A DNA stretch of 64,000 nucleotides from Silene latifolia. Taxonomy: Eukaryota > Streptophyta > Magnoliopsida > Caryophyllales > Caryophyllaceae. The notes under the pieces are model-generated. The model was given only the letters and a program-made list of their open reading frames with translations. It did no database searches and was not told the DNA's origin. Position 1 is the stretch's first letter. Each line of letters starts with the position of its first letter. Where the stretch lies: the NCBI RefSeq assembly GCF_048544455.1, contig NC_133538.1, forward strand, positions 37,201,469 through 37,265,468. The letters run 5' to 3'. This document shows positions 60,248 to 64,000 of the stretch, piece by piece. Both the position numbers and the translations under genes were made by a program.

Positions 60248-60255
60248 TCTCTCTC
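60201..60255. repeat. (CT)n microsatellite at the copia polypurine tract
   Basis: About 50 bp of CT repeats (GA on the element's coding strand) sit exactly between the pol stop and the LTR start, where the polypurine tract belongs. Confidence 0.9.
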
Positions 60256-60664
60256 AAGTTGGAGGGTGTGAATGAAACAGCCCTAACTTGCTCTGTAATA
60301 GATGATGTTGAGGTCCTGGTAATGCTTTTGTGAATAAGTCTGCTAGTTTGTGGATAGTAGGGACATAAGACAGGCTTATCAGTCCATCATGCAGTTTTTT
60401 TCGTACAAAATGGCAGTCTAGATCTATGTGTTTTGTTCTTTCATGGAAGACTGGGTTTTTGGCTATGTGTATAGCAGCTTGGCTATCACACTTGATAGGA
60501 ATGGCTTGAATATTGGGTACTTGGAGCTCATGCAAAAATCTGCTAAGCCATGCCAATTCTGTTGTGATTCTTCTTAAAGATCGATATTCTGCCTCTGCTG
60601 ATGATAAGGAAATTGTTTGCTGTTTCTTTGATTTCCAGGAAATAAGACTTCTACCCATGAACAT
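60254..60664 (-). pseudogene. copia-type RNase H, C-terminal end of pol
   Basis: 136 residues include SWKSKKQQTISLSSAEAEYR, IKCDSQAAIHIAKNP, HERTKHIDLDCHFVR and LADLFTKALPG, the standard C-terminal end of plant Ty1/copia pol. The stop lies next to the (GA)n polypurine tract. This piece is open, but upstream RT is frameshifted and most of the element is missing. Confidence 0.9.
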
Positions 60665-60950
60665 AAGGAGTCCACTTACTGATTTCCTTGTTTGAGGACA
60701 TGATGCCCAATCAGCATCACAATACCTGTGAGATTGTAATCTGACTTGTTATTGAGAAGGATTCCTTGAGCAACATCTTTAGCTATATATTTAAGGACAT
60801 GTGTAGCTGCTGTCCAGTGTTGCTCCCTTGGAAATGACATGAACTGACTTAAGAGCTGAATGGCAAATGCTATGTCAGGTCTTGTGTGTTAAAAAATTTA
60901 ATTTTCCTACTAACTTCCCGCATTCAGTAGGATTGTCTAGCAAATTTGTA

Positions 60951-61043
60951 ACACCCGTAATTTTTATAAAATATATTTTGGCCTTTAGTCATAAATTGTA
61001 TATTTTAAATTAAATTTGTAAAAATATAGGTTGATATACATAC
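60951..61043 (+). mobile_element. possible start of another LTR
   Basis: TGTAACACCCGTAATTTTTA begins directly where copia homology ends and resembles the start of many plant LTRs. It is not the Tekay LTR, since it diverges after ten bases. Only about 90 bp are seen before the (TA)n tract. Confidence 0.3.

Positions 61044-64000
<2,957 letters not shown>

Larger units (their letters stand above)
59974..60948 (-). mobile_element. Ty1/copia element fragment: 3' LTR, polypurine tract, RNase H and part of RT
   Basis: On the minus strand RT-end sequence (about 60665-60948, frameshifted) leads into RNase H (60254-60664), then a purine tract and an LTR starting TGTTAGAATATAG at 60200. The LTR is cut at 59974 by the LINE B poly(A). 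The RT side is cut near 60948 where unrelated sequence begins. Confidence 0.85.

Noticed and set aside
60951..60980. Another Tekay LTR starting TGTAACACCC
   Set aside because: Identity to the Tekay LTR ends after the first ten bases, which many plant LTRs share.

Overview
This is a stretch of nuclear genome from a flowering plant. It is AT-rich, has spliced genes with long introns, and consists mostly of nested retrotransposons. One element resembles Retand (Ty3/gypsy, Tat lineage), which was first described in Silene. Together with the SINE, MITE and LTR types seen, this suggests Caryophyllales, perhaps Caryophyllaceae. That placement is inference. I recognise no rRNA, tRNA, organellar or bacterial sequence.

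Layout, left to right. (1) 1-8235: a minus-strand Tat/Retand-type element running off the left edge, with degenerate gag, protease, RT, two RNase H domains and integrase, a ~78-bp tandem array, and a coiled-coil ORF on the opposite strand. (2) 9460-10038: an intact single-exon S40-type (DUF584) gene. (3) 13931-22753: a ~3.8-kb, nearly identical direct duplication carrying a two-exon Ole e 1-like secreted protein gene. The left copy is cut off in exon 2; the right copy is complete (174 aa). Each copy carries a foldback MITE and the same 5'-truncated LINE tail. (4) 22906-23478: a MITE with a 9-bp target duplication. (5) 24372-30322: a minus-strand LINE split by a 2.3-kb Helitron, which itself contains a 161-bp MITE. 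(6) 30858-31528: a third, broken Ole e 1-like gene. (7) 31616-33087: a remnant of an Athila-like LTR. (8) 33088-59973: a plus-strand LINE split by an Athila-like gag-protease element (33265-57382). The left LTR of that element received two Tekay chromoviruses (34171-49707), later fused by a deletion. (9) 59974-60948: a Ty1/copia fragment whose polypurine tract has become a (GA)n microsatellite. (10) 60951-64000: (TA)n tracts bounding two related, non-coding elements of a family I do not recognise.

Only two genes look intact: the S40-type gene and the right-hand Ole e 1-like gene. No metabolic or defence pathway is visible. The main interest is in genome dynamics: the nesting order can be read from repaired reading frames and target duplications, a gene was duplicated, and self-complementary 10-14-mers with a CGATCG-like or CGGCCG core recur in several otherwise unrelated LTR families.
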